A stretch of DNA of 64,000 nt from an uncultured Thiohalocapsa sp. (lineage in GTDB: Bacteria > Pseudomonadota > Gammaproteobacteria > Chromatiales > Chromatiaceae): NCBI RefSeq assembly GCF_913062725.1, contig NZ_CAJXWY010000003.1:1-64000 (forward strand), read 5' to 3'. This document shows positions 53,547 through 63,596 of the stretch, one piece after another. A model generated the notes under the pieces. It made no database searches. It was not told where the DNA came from and was given only the letters and a program-made list of their open reading frames with translations. The stretch's first letter is position 1. Every line of letters starts with the position of its first letter. The position numbers and the translations under genes were made by a program.

Positions 53547-54803
53547 TTACTCCGAGTAGCCGCCGTAGCCGCCGCCCGAGCGAGCGAAGATATTCGGCTG
53601 CCCGGCGGGGATGACAGTCACGCCTCCCGCCGAGACGGTGTAGCCACGGGCCAAGTCCGCCTCACGGTCGAAGCCGATCACCGAGCCCGGCTCGATGATG
53701 TTATGGCGGTCGATGATGACGCGTTTCAGGCGCGAGCCCCGGCCGACCCGCACATAGTCCATGACGATGCACTCATCGAGCTCGACGTCCTCTTCGATGA
53801 CCGCTTCGCGGCGGATGATGCTCTCTTTGATGTTGGTGTTGCCGTGGACGACGGTCGCTGCCCCCAGCAGCGTATTGTCGAGCTGTCCGCCGAGCACCCG
53901 CGCCACCGGCCCCTGGTAATTACTCGAGTAAACGGGCCAGTGCGAGTTGAAGGCGTCGAATACCGGCTCTGCCCCGAGCACGTCCTTATGGGCATTGAAA
54001 TAGGCATCGATGTTACCGACGTCCCGCCAGTAGACCCGCGTCTCGTAGGGCTTGATGCCGGGCACCACGTTGGAGGCGAAGTCGTAGGCGAACAGGCGCT
54101 TGCCGCTTGCGAGCAGGCGTGGCAGTACGTGGCCGCCGAAGTCCGTTTCGCCCGCCTGCTGAGCGTCGTAGAGGGCGTTGATGAGCACCTCGGTGCTGAA
54201 GACGTAATTGCCCATGGAGGCGTAAGCGCAGGTCGGGTCGTCCGGCAGTGGCGATGGTCTGGCGGGCTTTTCCTGGAAGGCCTCGATGCGGCCGTGGCTG
54301 TCGGCGGCGATGACGCCGAAGCTGCGGGCGTCTTCGATGGGCACCGGCAGGGCCGCGATACTGACGTCGGCTTCGCGCGCTTTGTGCGCGTCGATCATCT
54401 GCTGAATATCCATGCGGTAGATGTGATCGGCGCCGAAGACGACGACGAAGTCCGGCGCGTGCTCCTCCACCAGATTGATGTTCTGGTGCACGGCGTCGGC
54501 GGTGCCCTGGAACCAGGACTCGTTGACCCGCATCTGCGGCGGCACCACGGTGACGAACTGATCGGCGAGCAGCGGTGAGATGGTCCAGGCCTTGCGGACG
54601 TGCTCGATGAGGGACTGGGACTTGTACTGCACCAACAGGTAGATGGTCCTGATCTGGGAGTTGATCAGGTTGCTCAGCACGAAATCGACGATGCGGTAGC
54701 GCGAGCCGAAGGGCACCGAGGGCTTGGAGCGGGCCGCGGTCAACGGCTGCAGGCGTGAGCCTTGGCCGCCGGCCATGACGAAAGCGATGATTCGGTCGGG
54801 CAT
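53547..54803 (-). CDS. glgC: glucose-1-phosphate adenylyltransferase
   Basis: GlgC makes ADP-glucose from glucose 1-phosphate and ATP, the committed step of glycogen synthesis that supplies GlgA (at 21.6 kb). The 418 residues show the nucleotide loop AFVMAGGQGSRLQPLT, SKPSVPFGSRYRIVDFVLSN, WFQGTADAVHQN, FGADHIYRMD and the C-terminal left-handed beta helix (VVHGNTNIKESIIRREAVIEE). The tail is Gly/Tyr-rich (SGGGYGGYSE), which I do not recall from other GlgC. GGAGGAC precedes ATG 54803 closely. Confidence 0.96.
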   Translation of the reverse strand: MPDRIIAFVMAGGQGSRLQPLTAARSKPSVPFGSRYRIVDFVLSNLINSQIRTIYLLVQYKSQSLIEHVRKAWTISPLLADQFVTVVPPQMRVNESWFQGTADAVHQNINLVEEHAPDFVVVFGADHIYRMDIQQMIDAHKAREADVSIAALPVPIEDARSFGVIAADSHGRIEAFQEKPARPSPLPDDPTCAYASMGNYVFSTEVLINALYDAQQAGETDFGGHVLPRLLASGKRLFAYDFASNVVPGIKPYETRVYWRDVGNIDAYFNAHKDVLGAEPVFDAFNSHWPVYSSNYQGPVARVLGGQLDNTLLGAATVVHGNTNIKESIIRREAVIEEDVELDECIVMDYVRVGRGSRLKRVIIDRHNIIEPGSVIGFDREADLARGYTVSAGGVTVIPAGQPNIFARSGGGYGGYSE

Positions 54804-55263
54804 CTGTCCTCCAGGCGCTCTGTCCGGCGCCGACTGCGCGGGTTGAAAGCCGATGTCGCGGCCGCGGTCTCATTGCGAGCCGCCCGTGGGCGTGCGGCGG
54901 ATCGTCCCCCGGTGCCGACCTGGCCGCCGCCGGCGATAACCGCCGGCGGCGGCGAACTGTACGGCGCAGTCGCCGGGCACTCGGCCCGGCCGCTGCCGGT
55001 TCGTCGCTTTGAGTGGCCGCGCGGCCCGCGACCATCAAGCTACCTGACACTATGATAAACCGTGCGGCCGGCTTCGTCGTGTAAGTATGGATGAAAAAGC
55101 CTGACCGGATGACCTCGATCGGCGCGCCCGGCGCCGGTGCCCCCGCCAGCCGTCCCCGCCAGCCGCCCCCACCAGCCGCCGCCGTCGAGCATTGCCACGG
55201 CGCAGCGCCGGTTCCGGTAAACTTGTGCCATCACGCCTGCTGAGGCCTGCTGCGAGCGCAGAG
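54804..55263. other. divergent spacer between glgC and the Rap1a-like gene
   Basis: These 460 nt hold both promoters and the 13-bp tandem repeat at 55141-55179. A -10-like TATGAT (55051-55056) on the plus strand lies in a less GC-rich patch; no good -35 accompanies it. No gene is supported. Confidence 0.4.
55141..55179 (+). repeat. 13-bp tandem repeat, three copies
   Basis: CCCCGCCAGCCGT, CCCCGCCAGCCGC and CCCCACCAGCCGC run head to tail, about 85 nt before the Rap1a-like gene start. They differ by one or two bases and no gene crosses them. Confidence 0.8.
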
Positions 55264-55665
55264 ATGTCCACGCCGATTGCACGCCACATCCTCATACTGC
55301 CGCTGGCCGCGGCTTCATCGCTCGTGCTCGCCGCCCCCCTGCTCACCACCGAGCCGGCGACTGCTGTGCGGGCCGGCCCGACGGTGGCGCAACTGCTGGC
55401 GGTTTGTGAGCGCGCTCGTATCGCCGGCGGTGTCGGCGTCGATGCTGCCATGTGCGAGTGGTACGGCGTACCCTGCGACTGCGCCGTCAAGGCACCGGAG
55501 GCTGCGCCGCGTTGGTGTCTGCCGGAGGCTGAATCCACTGACACGGTATTGGCGAAGGTGCTCGCACAGTTGCGGCGTGCGCCCAACCCGCAGGCCCCGG
55601 TCGCCGCGGTCGTGCCGGCGGTGATGGCGCGGCTCTATCCCTGTGCTGGTGCACCGACACCCTGA
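55264..55665 (+). CDS. exported Rap1a/Tai-family-like protein
   Basis: This 133-residue protein has a signal peptide ([19 protein letters not shown]) and a mature domain with the Rap1a/Tai spacing of conserved Cys: [29 protein letters not shown] and RLYPC at the end. The helix [20 protein letters not shown] before the last Cys is typical of that fold. Named members are periplasmic immunity proteins against type VI amidase effectors, but most homologues are orphans. No effector or type VI gene is nearby. It sits 13 nt before thyA, with possible coupling. Confidence 0.7.
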   Translation: MSTPIARHILILPLAAASSLVLAAPLLTTEPATAVRAGPTVAQLLAVCERARIAGGVGVDAAMCEWYGVPCDCAVKAPEAAPRWCLPEAESTDTVLAKVLAQLRRAPNPQAPVAAVVPAVMARLYPCAGAPTP

Positions 55666-55678
55666 TGCCCACCCGCGC

Positions 55679-56518
55679 ATGCAGCAATACCACCATCTCC
55701 TGCGCGACGTCATCGCCAACGGCGTCGACAAATCGGATCGCACCGGCGTTGGCACCCGTTCGGTGTTCGGTCGCCAGGTGCGCTTCGATCTCGCCGCCGG
55801 CTTTCCGTTACTGACCACCAAGCGCGTGCACGTCAAGAGCGTCATCTACGAACTGTTATGGTTCCTCTCCGGCGCAACCAACAACCGGTGGCTGAATGCC
55901 CAGGGCGTGACCATCTGGGACGAATGGGCGGCGCCGGACGGCGAGCTCGGCCCCATTTACGGCCGGCAGTGGCGCAGCTGGCCGGCCCCGGACGGCCGCA
56001 GTATCGATCAGCTGGCCGAGCTCGTCGCGCGCATCCGCCGCGACCCGGATTCGCGTCGCCTGGTGGTGTCCGCCTGGAATCCGGCGGATCTCCCCGTCGA
56101 CGGCATGTCCCCGACTGAAAACGCCGCCGCCGGTCGCATGGCGCTGGCGCCCTGTCACTGCCTGTTCCAGTTCTACGTGCAGGGGGGGCGGCTCTCCTGC
56201 CAACTGTATCAGCGCAGTGCCGATCTGTTCCTCGGCGTGCCCTTCAATATCGCAAGCTACGCGCTGCTCACGCACATGGTGGCCCAGCAGTGCGATCTCG
56301 CGCCCGGTGAATTCATACACACTTTCGGCGATCTGCATCTCTACCGGAACCATCTCACCGCCGACATCGTCTACGAACAACTCTCACGCGAGCCCCGCGC
56401 CCTGCCTCGGCTGGAGCTGCGCCGGCGCCCGCCGACGCTGTTTGGATACCGCTTCGACGACATTGCCATTACGGGTTATGACCCGCATCCACCCATTCGC
56501 GCACCCATCGCCGTCTGA
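55679..56518 (+). CDS. thyA: thymidylate synthase
   Basis: ThyA methylates dUMP to dTMP with methylene-tetrahydrofolate. The 279 residues hold [26 protein letters not shown], the active-site [10 protein letters not shown] (Cys159), [20 protein letters not shown] and [12 protein letters not shown] short insert ([13 protein letters not shown]) lies before the active site compared with E. coli. ATG 55679 (MQQYHHLL) is the natural start. folA is not in the window. A TTG-started sohB follows after 43 nt. Confidence 0.97.
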   Translation: MQQYHHLLRDVIANGVDKSDRTGVGTRSVFGRQVRFDLAAGFPLLTTKRVHVKSVIYELLWFLSGATNNRWLNAQGVTIWDEWAAPDGELGPIYGRQWRSWPAPDGRSIDQLAELVARIRRDPDSRRLVVSAWNPADLPVDGMSPTENAAAGRMALAPCHCLFQFYVQGGRLSCQLYQRSADLFLGVPFNIASYALLTHMVAQQCDLAPGEFIHTFGDLHLYRNHLTADIVYEQLSREPRALPRLELRRRPPTLFGYRFDDIAITGYDPHPPIRAPIAV

Positions 56519-56561
56519 GCAACGGCGACGGGCGACGCCCGAGCCTTGAGGAGGCCGATCC

Positions 56562-57584
56562 TTGCTGGATGCCCTGATCGATTACGGTTTGTTTACCGCC
56601 AAGACGCTGACCGTGCTGCTGCTGCTCGGCCTCTTCGTACTGCTGCTGCTGCGTGCGCGCCACCAGGGCGGGTACGAGGTGGATGGCGGTCGGCTCGAGA
56701 TCACCAATCTCAACGATCGTTACGAGGACATGGCGGATGGGCTGAAGCGCGCCACCCAGCCACCCAAGGCGTACAAACGCTGGGCGAAGGCCGAGCACAA
56801 GGCGCACAAGGCCCTGGCCAAGGCGGACAGCGCCGTGCGCCCGCGGCTGTTTGTGCTCGACTTCCATGGCGACCTCCTCGCCACCGAGGTGGGCGGCCTG
56901 CGTGAGACCATCTCCGCCCTTCTGCAAGAGGTCGGCGAGGGCGACGAGGTGCTGGTCCGCCTGGACAACGCCGGCGGTGCGGTGCACGAGCACGGCCTCG
57001 CCGCGTCACAGCTGCTGCGCATCCGCCGCCGCGGCATTGCGCTGACGGTGGCGGTGGACCGGGTAGCCGCCAGCGGCGGCTACCTGATGGCCTGTGTCGC
57101 AGAGCGCATCGTCGCCGCGCCTTTCGCCATCATCGGCTCCATCGGCGTGATCGCCCAGCTGCCGAATTTCCACCGCTGGCTGGAGCACCAGGGGATCGAC
57201 TTCGAGCTCCACACCGCCGGCGACTACAAGCGCACTTTGACGTTGTTCGGCGAAAATACCGATGTCGGCCGCGCCAAGCTCCGTGAGCACCTGGAGGAGA
57301 CACACCAACTGTTCAAGGACTTCATTCGGGAGTACCGTCAGGGGGTCGACCTCGAAAAGGTCGCCACCGGCGAGTATTGGTACGGCGAGCAGGCCCTGGG
57401 TCTGGGATTGGTGGATGAGCTCAGCACCAGTGATGACTACCTGCTCGCGGCTCGCGCCAGCCGCGACCTGTACCGGCTGCGCTGGCAGTCTAAAAAACGC
57501 CCCTGGCAGCGTCTCGCCGGCGGGGTCGCCGCGCTCTTGGCGCGTCTGCCTGCTGTGGTCGCCGGCACCGTTGCCCGCCGCTGA
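56562..57584 (+). CDS. sohB: SohB-like inner-membrane serine protease
   Basis: This signal-peptide-peptidase-A family protease has 340 residues. An N-terminal helix (TLTVLLLLGLFVLLLLRAR) anchors it; the domain faces the periplasm in SohB. VDRVAASGGYLMACVAERI carries the nucleophile Ser in ASGGY, and the Lys of the dyad is in AGDYKRTLT. Residues 65-90 are Lys/Ala-rich and coiled-coil-like. The start codon is TTG at 56562, shown by a perfect GAGGAGG site 8 nt upstream and absence of an in-frame ATG before the anchor. Confidence 0.93.
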   Translation: MLDALIDYGLFTAKTLTVLLLLGLFVLLLLRARHQGGYEVDGGRLEITNLNDRYEDMADGLKRATQPPKAYKRWAKAEHKAHKALAKADSAVRPRLFVLDFHGDLLATEVGGLRETISALLQEVGEGDEVLVRLDNAGGAVHEHGLAASQLLRIRRRGIALTVAVDRVAASGGYLMACVAERIVAAPFAIIGSIGVIAQLPNFHRWLEHQGIDFELHTAGDYKRTLTLFGENTDVGRAKLREHLEETHQLFKDFIREYRQGVDLEKVATGEYWYGEQALGLGLVDELSTSDDYLLAARASRDLYRLRWQSKKRPWQRLAGGVAALLARLPAVVAGTVARR

Positions 57585-57667
57585 TGGCGGGTTGCCGGGG
57601 TGTCGGTGGCTGGCCGTCATCCAATCCGAGGCGTCGGTGAGGCGTCAGTACCGCTTGGCCATGCACT

Positions 57668-58627
57668 ATGCTCTCCACGGACCCGCACCCGGCGCCGTTC
57701 CGCCCACCGCTTGCGTGGTTGGGCGTGCTCGTCGCGTTCTTGATGCTGACTCTGGTGGCGCCGTCGGCACCGGCGACGGCTGCCGACACCGACCCGGCAA
57801 TGGCGGCGGACGTCGCGCGTGCGCTGCGGGCCGAGCGTGATCGGCTCCAGCAGGAGAATGCGACCCTCGCCGAGCGCCTGCAGGCACTGGAGGGTCAGCT
57901 GGCCGTCGCACAGCGCCTGGAGGCACAGACAGCGCGACTCACCGCCCTGATCGAGCGGCTCGAGGCGCGCCTGGCCGAGCTCGACCCAGCGGCAACGGGG
58001 CTGGCGAGCGTCGGCGCGGCAACGGCTACGCATACGCAGGCCCTGGAGCAGCAGCTGGCCACATCGGAGCATGCGCGCCAGGATGCCGCGGCACAGGTGA
58101 AAACGCTCGAGGCCCGCGTCGCCGAGCTCGAGGCGCGCCTGCAGCAACAGCAACTCACCGTGGAGGAGGCGCTGCTGCGTGCGGATAAGGCCGAGAAGCT
58201 GCACGCCGCCCTGGAGGAAGCGCACGAGCGCGTGCGTACCGAGAACGAGCGTCTGTCGCTCGAGCTGACGACCGCCAAAGCGCGCCAGTCCGAGGCCATG
58301 CGGCGGGTGCTGGAGCTGGACGCCCGGCTCGAAGCGCTCGGCGCGCGGGCCGCAGGCGCCGCGCCACGGCCGGCGCCCGCGGCGCAGTCCGCCGCCGACG
58401 GCCACCCGGAGCGCATACGGGTCGGCGCCGCGGAGGCAGGGGCCGGTGCAACGGCGGACGGCGTGATGCCGGCGGTGTATGAGGTTCGCGCCGAGGACAC
58501 CCTCTCGCGCATCGCCGACAAGGTCTACGGCGATGCCAGCGCTTGGCGGCGCATTTTCGAGGCCAACCGCGACGTGCTCGACGGCCCCGACGACCTGCGG
58601 CTTGGCCTGCGACTCATCATCCCCTGA
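57668..58627 (+). CDS. coiled-coil protein with C-terminal LysM domain
   Basis: The protein has 319 residues. A signal or anchor segment (LAWLGVLVAFLMLTLVAPSA) is followed by about 190 residues of heptad-like, Glu/Leu/Ala/Arg-rich coiled coil (47-235), a Pro/Ala linker, and a LysM-type domain at the end (YEVRAEDTLSRIADKVYGDA, then IFEANRDVL and LRLGLRLIIP). LysM binds peptidoglycan; the arrangement recalls FimV-like or cell-division coiled-coil proteins. It would sit in the periplasm attached to the wall. Precise function unknown. Confidence 0.85.
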   Translation: MLSTDPHPAPFRPPLAWLGVLVAFLMLTLVAPSAPATAADTDPAMAADVARALRAERDRLQQENATLAERLQALEGQLAVAQRLEAQTARLTALIERLEARLAELDPAATGLASVGAATATHTQALEQQLATSEHARQDAAAQVKTLEARVAELEARLQQQQLTVEEALLRADKAEKLHAALEEAHERVRTENERLSLELTTAKARQSEAMRRVLELDARLEALGARAAGAAPRPAPAAQSAADGHPERIRVGAAEAGAGATADGVMPAVYEVRAEDTLSRIADKVYGDASAWRRIFEANRDVLDGPDDLRLGLRLIIP

Positions 58628-58642
58628 CAGGCGCCTCTGTCC

Positions 58643-58999
58643 TCAGTCCTGGTAGTCACTGGCGCGCCTGGCGTCGCCGCGCACGCGCGCTGCGGGATAG
58701 CGGGTCTCGTTGATGGCGATCTTCTCGTGCGTGGCGGCGATGAGATCGATGTCGAGCCGCTCAGCGATCCGCAGCAAGTAGCTTAGGATATCGGCGAGCT
58801 CATGGGCGACGGCACGCTGCTTCTCTGGGCTCAGGCTGGCACTTTGGGCTTCGGTGAGCCATTGGAAGTGCTCGAGCAGCTCGCCGGCCTCGCCGGCCAG
58901 CGCCATGGCCAGGTTCTTCGGCGATTGGAACTGCTCCCAGTCGCGGGCGCGGGCAAAGGCGAGCAGACGCGCGCTCAGGTCGTCGAGGCTGTCGGCCAT
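58643..58999 (-). CDS. MazG-like nucleotide pyrophosphohydrolase
   Basis: This 118-residue all-helical enzyme resembles the RS21-C6/dCTP pyrophosphatase branch of the MazG superfamily. The metal-binding motif is GEAGELLEHFQWL and HELADILSYLLRI (E-x-x-E and E/D-x-x-D). WEQFQSPKNLAMAL is typical of the branch. It likely removes noncanonical dNTPs. ATG 58999 is preferred. It lies between the convergent LysM gene and argH. Confidence 0.9.
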   Translation of the reverse strand: MADSLDDLSARLLAFARARDWEQFQSPKNLAMALAGEAGELLEHFQWLTEAQSASLSPEKQRAVAHELADILSYLLRIAERLDIDLIAATHEKIAINETRYPAARVRGDARRASDYQD

Positions 59000-59153
59000 G
59001 GGGTCCTCGCTGCGAAGTCAGGATTCGATCCGTCGGCATCCCGGCCCAGGGGGTCAAAAGGGGCCGTGGCGCGTCGCGGCACTGATCCGCCCGGCGCGCG
59101 ACGGGCAGTTGGATGGCCGCTCGGCGGCCGTGGGGCCGGTGCACCTGCTGCAG

Positions 59154-60557
59154 TCAGTCGGTCTGCGCCCCCTCGGCGCGGGCCCGGCGCTTGCGGGCGA
59201 TGGCCGCGCGCACCTGCTCAGGCGCCGTGCCGCCGAGGTGATTGCGCGCGGCCACGGCCCCCTCCAGGGTCAAAACGCCGTAGACGTCCTCGCCGATGGC
59301 AGGCGAGAAGCGGCGCAGTTCCTCGAGACTGAGCTCGGCGAGATCCCGGCCGCTGCGAATGCCATAGGCGACCGCCTTGCCGACGATTGCGTGCGCGTCA
59401 CGAAAGGCCACTCCCCGGTGTACCAGGTAGTCTGCCAGATCGGTGGCCGTTGCGAAGCCTGCGGTGGCGGCCGCACGCATGCGTTCCCGGTGACAGGTGA
59501 TATGGCGCATCATGTCCGCGAAGACCTTGAGCGCCCCGCGCAGGTTGTCGACGGTGTCGAACAGGGGCTCTTTGTCTTCTTGATTGTCCTTGTTGTACGC
59601 CAGTGGCTGGCCTTTCATGAGCGTGAGCAGGCCCATCAGGTGCCCGAAGATGCGTCCGGTTTTGCCCCGCACCAGCTCAGGGACGTCGGGATTCTTTTTC
59701 TGCGGCATGATGGACGAGCCGGTGCAGTAGGCATCGGCGAGCTCGATGAAGCCGAATTGCGCTGAGGACCAGAGAATCAGCTCTTCGGAGCAGCGCGAGA
59801 GGTGCATCATCGCGATGGCGGCGGCGGCGGCGAATTCGATGGCGAAGTCACGGTCCGAGACGGCGTCGAGGGAGTTCTCGGCCGGGCGCGCGAAGCCGAG
59901 GGCGGCGGCGGTGAAGGCGCGGTCGATGGCATAGCTGGTGCCCGCCAGCGCGGCGGCGCCGAGCGGCATGACGTTGACGCGCCGGCGGCAGTCGCGAAAG
60001 CGCTCTGCATCGCGCTCGAGCATCTCCACCCAGGCCATCATGTGGTGGCCGAAGGTGATGGGCTGGGCCACCTGCAGATGGGTGAATCCCGGCATGATGC
60101 TGCCGGCCTCGCGCTCGGCGAGATCCAGCAGCGCGCCCACCAGCGTATCGATGCCCGTGAGCAGTGTGTCGATCTCCTCGCGCAGCCAGAGGCGGATGTC
60201 GGTGGCCACCTGATCGTTGCGCGAGCGGCCCGTGTGCAGGCGCTTGCCGGCGTCTCCAATCTCGGCGGTGAGCGCCGCTTCGATGTTCATGTGCACGTCT
60301 TCCAGGGCCTCGGACCACTCGAAGGTGCCGGCTGCGATGCGCTCGCCGATGCGCGTCAAGCCTGCGACGATGGCGGCGCATTCGTCCGCATCGAGGATGC
60401 CTTGCCGGGCCAGCATGCGTGCGTGGGCGATGGAGCCCGCAATGTCCTGGCGATAGAGACGGTGGTCGAAGCCGACAGAGGCGGTGAAGGCCTCGACGAA
60501 GGCATCGGTCGGTTGCTCGAAGCGCCCGGCCCAGGGCTTTGCTGCGGAATCGATCAT
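59154..60557 (-). CDS. argH: argininosuccinate lyase
   Basis: ArgH splits argininosuccinate to arginine and fumarate, the last step of arginine synthesis. The 467 residues have [20 protein letters not shown] at the start, the [12 protein letters not shown] loop, and the fumarase-superfamily signature [12 protein letters not shown]. All conserved regions are present. It is divergent from algZ, an arrangement shared with pseudomonads. Confidence 0.97.
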   Translation of the reverse strand: MIDSAAKPWAGRFEQPTDAFVEAFTASVGFDHRLYRQDIAGSIAHARMLARQGILDADECAAIVAGLTRIGERIAAGTFEWSEALEDVHMNIEAALTAEIGDAGKRLHTGRSRNDQVATDIRLWLREEIDTLLTGIDTLVGALLDLAEREAGSIMPGFTHLQVAQPITFGHHMMAWVEMLERDAERFRDCRRRVNVMPLGAAALAGTSYAIDRAFTAAALGFARPAENSLDAVSDRDFAIEFAAAAAIAMMHLSRCSEELILWSSAQFGFIELADAYCTGSSIMPQKKNPDVPELVRGKTGRIFGHLMGLLTLMKGQPLAYNKDNQEDKEPLFDTVDNLRGALKVFADMMRHITCHRERMRAAATAGFATATDLADYLVHRGVAFRDAHAIVGKAVAYGIRSGRDLAELSLEELRRFSPAIGEDVYGVLTLEGAVAARNHLGGTAPEQVRAAIARKRRARAEGAQTD

Positions 60558-60653
60558 TGCGCTCGTGAGCTGGTAAATTGGCTGATTGAAACAGCGGAAC
60601 GGTCATGCCCGTGAGGTTACAGGGCACCGCCGCACGGAGTCTACACGCAACTC

Positions 60654-61757
60654 ATGGCTGTCAGCTTGTCGCCGCGCGCGCGGCGCGACTCATCATCCGC
60701 TACCGCGCCGGCGACGCAGCCTCCTGCCCTGCTGCCCGATTTTTGCAGCCTGCCCATGGCGCTCGGCGTTGTGCTGTACGGCGAGCTGCTGGCCATTTTG
60801 CTGACGCTCGCCTCCAGCAGTCCCCTCGCAGGCTTCTGGGTCCGGCTCGGCCCGTTGTCGCTGCTGGTGCTTGGCATCGTCATGCTCGGCGCGAGTCTGC
60901 TGTGCATGCTGCGCCGGCCCCTGCGACGTCTGCCCGTGCTGGCGGCGTTGACGACAGCGTTGGCGGTGATCGTCGCCAGCGCCGTGGCGGTGGCCTGGTT
61001 GTGTACCATTCTGGTGCCTTGGGCTGAAGGCGCAGGGCTATTCCCCGATGACGGTGTACGAGGACTCCTGATACGCGCGGGGCTGATTTCTGCCATCGTC
61101 GGCGCATTGATGTTGCGGTACCTTTATCTGCACCAACAGTGGCGCTCCCAGGTGGAGGCGGTGGCCAACGCCCGGTTCGAGACGCTGCAGGCGCGTATTC
61201 GTCCGCATTTTCTGTTCAACAGCATGAACACCATCGCCAGTCTGACGCAAACCGATCCGCGCCTCGCCGAAGAGGTGGTGGAGGACTTGGCGGACCTGTT
61301 TCGGGCATCGCTCGCCAACGAGGGCGACCGCACCACCCTGGCGGAGGAACTGGATCTCTCCCGGCGCTACCTGAACATCGAGGCTCAGCGCCTCGGCGAG
61401 CGCATGCAGGTGGTCTGGGATGTCGAGGACTTGCCGGGCGATGCGCTGGTGCCGCCGTTGATCCTGCAGCCCTTGGTGGAGAATGCGGTCAACCACGGTA
61501 TCCAACCCTCCTCGGAGCCGGGCTCGATTCATATCGTTGGCCGCTATCGCCGCGGCACCGTCACCCTGAGCATCCGCAACACGCTGCCCCGTTCGGCGGA
61601 CACGATGCGCCGGCACCGCGGCAACGGCATGGCACTGCAAAACGTTTCGCAGCGGATGGAGGCCATGTTTCCCGGCGCGGCGCGGGTCACGCGCGCGCTG
61701 GTGGACGGCGATTATCTGGTGCGGCTGGTCTTCCCTTACCCATGGAGGCAGTCATGA
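60654..61757 (+). CDS. algZ: AlgZ/FimS-type sensor histidine kinase
   Basis: This 367-residue membrane kinase of the LytS/AlgZ group has four helices (residues about 35-160), the phosphoacceptor box ARIRPHFLFNSMNTI (His185) and an N-box LQPLVENAVNHGI with a short ATPase region. In Pseudomonas it acts with AlgR on type IV pili and exopolysaccharide. The stop overlaps the algR start (ATGA), so both are coupled. ATG 60654 gives a polar, Ser/Arg-rich N terminus of about 25 residues. Confidence 0.93.
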   Translation: MAVSLSPRARRDSSSATAPATQPPALLPDFCSLPMALGVVLYGELLAILLTLASSSPLAGFWVRLGPLSLLVLGIVMLGASLLCMLRRPLRRLPVLAALTTALAVIVASAVAVAWLCTILVPWAEGAGLFPDDGVRGLLIRAGLISAIVGALMLRYLYLHQQWRSQVEAVANARFETLQARIRPHFLFNSMNTIASLTQTDPRLAEEVVEDLADLFRASLANEGDRTTLAEELDLSRRYLNIEAQRLGERMQVVWDVEDLPGDALVPPLILQPLVENAVNHGIQPSSEPGSIHIVGRYRRGTVTLSIRNTLPRSADTMRRHRGNGMALQNVSQRMEAMFPGAARVTRALVDGDYLVRLVFPYPWRQS

Positions 61758-62485
61758 AGATCCTGCTCGTGGACGACGAGGCACCGGCGCGGGAGCGGTT
61801 GCGGCGCCTGATCGATGAGCTCGACGACGGCTACGCGGTGGTCGGCGAGGCGGCGAACGGTTCGGACGCGGTCGTGGCCGCTCGGGACACCGATGCGGAC
61901 CTCGTCTTGCTGGACCAGAAAATGCCCGGTATGTCCGGCTTGGAGGCGGCCGCCGCGCTGGCGGATCTGGACCCGCCGCCGGCCGTGGTGCTGGTCACCG
62001 CCTACCCGGAGTATGCCCTGGACGCCTTCGAGCACAATGTCGCCGACTACCTGGTCAAGCCCGTCCGTCGCGAGCGCTTGCAGGCGACCCTGGAGCGGCT
62101 GCCACGCACCACGCGACTGCAGCGCGTCGCCACGACCCAAGAGGAGCCGAACGGCCGCCGTCACCTCAGCGCCCACTACCGCGGTGGCGTGCAAACGGTG
62201 CATATCGACGAAGTGCTGTACTTGCTGGCGGAGCAGAAGTATGTAACCGTCCGTCATGCCGGTGGGCGCATGCTCATCGATGAGTCGCTCAAGTCCCTCG
62301 AGCACGAGTTCCCGGAGCGCTTCGTGCGTATCCACCGTAACGCGCTGGTGGCCATCGAACAGCTGGTAGGCTTGGAGAAGGCCGCAGACGGCGCCAGTCT
62401 GGCGGTGCTCGCCGGCTGCGATGAGCGCCTGCCCGTCAGCCGCCGTCATCTGCCGGAGGTCCGGCGCTTCCTGCGCCATGGCTGA
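61754..62485 (+). CDS. algR: AlgR-type response regulator, LytTR DNA-binding
   Basis: This 243-residue regulator has a receiver domain with acidic pocket LLVDDEAPARERL, phosphoacceptor Asp54 (VLLDQKMPG) and Lys in LVKPV. The C-terminal LytTR domain (about 140-240) shows EVLYLLAEQKYVTV and RIHRNALVAIEQL. It partners AlgZ. The same gene order argH-algZ-algR-hemC-hemD is known from Pseudomonas, so orthology is likely. Targets here are unknown. Confidence 0.95.
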   Translation: MKILLVDDEAPARERLRRLIDELDDGYAVVGEAANGSDAVVAARDTDADLVLLDQKMPGMSGLEAAAALADLDPPPAVVLVTAYPEYALDAFEHNVADYLVKPVRRERLQATLERLPRTTRLQRVATTQEEPNGRRHLSAHYRGGVQTVHIDEVLYLLAEQKYVTVRHAGGRMLIDESLKSLEHEFPERFVRIHRNALVAIEQLVGLEKAADGASLAVLAGCDERLPVSRRHLPEVRRFLRHG

Positions 62486-62659
62486 AGCCGCCGGACTGTC
62501 GTATCGGGCGTGCCCGCTGCCCGATCTTCTCTGTCCCGATCGCCATGATGGTTGATGCCAAGAATCACCGGGCCCGCGGCCGCCATGCTTCCGAGCGCCC
62601 GGGGGCGGTCTGTCATCCCCCGGGACTTGCCACCAACCACCGACTGCCGGAAACCACTC

Positions 62660-63586
62660 ATGCCAGACATCCTGAAGATTGCCACCCGCAAATCGCCCCT
62701 CGCCATGTGGCAGGCCGAGCACGCCGCGGAGTTGCTGAAGCGGTTGCACCCGGGGCTCGCCATCGAGATCGTCGGCATGACCACGCGCGGCGACAAGATT
62801 CTGGATGCCCCCCTGGCTAAAGTGGGCGGCAAGGGCCTGTTCGTCAAAGAGCTGGAGCAGGGCATGCTGGAGGGCAGCGCCGACATCGCCGTGCATTCGA
62901 TGAAGGATGTGCCGGTGGACTTCCCGCCCGGGCTGCACCTGGCGGTGATCATGGACCGCGAAGACCCGCTCGACGCCTTCGTGTCCAATCGCTATGCGTC
63001 ACTGGACGAACTGCCGGTGGGTGCCTGTGTTGGCACCTCCAGCCTGCGGCGGCAATGCCAGCTCGCCGCCCGCCGCCCGGATCTGCGCATCGAGCCCCTG
63101 CGCGGCAATGTCAACACCCGCCTGCGTAAGCTCGATGACGGCGAGTACGATGCCATCATCCTCGCCGCCGCCGGCCTGAAGCGGCTCGGCTTCGCCGAGC
63201 GCATTCGTGCGCAGATCTCCGCCGCCGACAGCCTCCCCGCCATCGGCCAAGGCGCCATTGGCATCGAGTGCCGCAGCGATGACACCCGCGTCCATGCGCT
63301 GATCGTCCCGCTGCACCATCAGGCCACCGCCGAGCGGGTGCGCGCCGAGCGCGCCATGAACGCCAAACTGCAAGGCGGCTGCCAAGTGCCCATCGCCGGT
63401 CATGCGGTGCATGAAGGCGACCAGCTGTTCATGCGCGGCCTGGTGGGAACACCGGATGGCAAGCAGGTGCTCCGCGCCGAGGGGTGGGCCCCCGCGGGCG
63501 AGGCCGAGGCCCTCGGCGAGCGCCTCGCCGACGCGCTCATCGCGCAAGGGGCGGACGCGATCCTGGCGGATCTGCGCGAAGCCTGA
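62660..63586 (+). CDS. hemC: porphobilinogen deaminase
   Basis: HemC condenses four porphobilinogens into hydroxymethylbilane. The 308 residues hold [36 protein letters not shown], and the dipyrromethane cofactor Cys241 in [13 protein letters not shown]. It is complete. ATG 62660 is the natural start; a longer in-frame extension to 62552 is not family-like. hemD follows after 10 nt. Confidence 0.97.
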   Translation: MPDILKIATRKSPLAMWQAEHAAELLKRLHPGLAIEIVGMTTRGDKILDAPLAKVGGKGLFVKELEQGMLEGSADIAVHSMKDVPVDFPPGLHLAVIMDREDPLDAFVSNRYASLDELPVGACVGTSSLRRQCQLAARRPDLRIEPLRGNVNTRLRKLDDGEYDAIILAAAGLKRLGFAERIRAQISAADSLPAIGQGAIGIECRSDDTRVHALIVPLHHQATAERVRAERAMNAKLQGGCQVPIAGHAVHEGDQLFMRGLVGTPDGKQVLRAEGWAPAGEAEALGERLADALIAQGADAILADLREA

Positions 63587-63596
63587 GCGCGCGGTC

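Noticed and set aside
59018-59045. tRNA T-arm-like sequence (GGATCGAATCC on the minus strand)
   Set aside because: The TTC of the T-loop is missing and there is no acceptor or anticodon stem around it.
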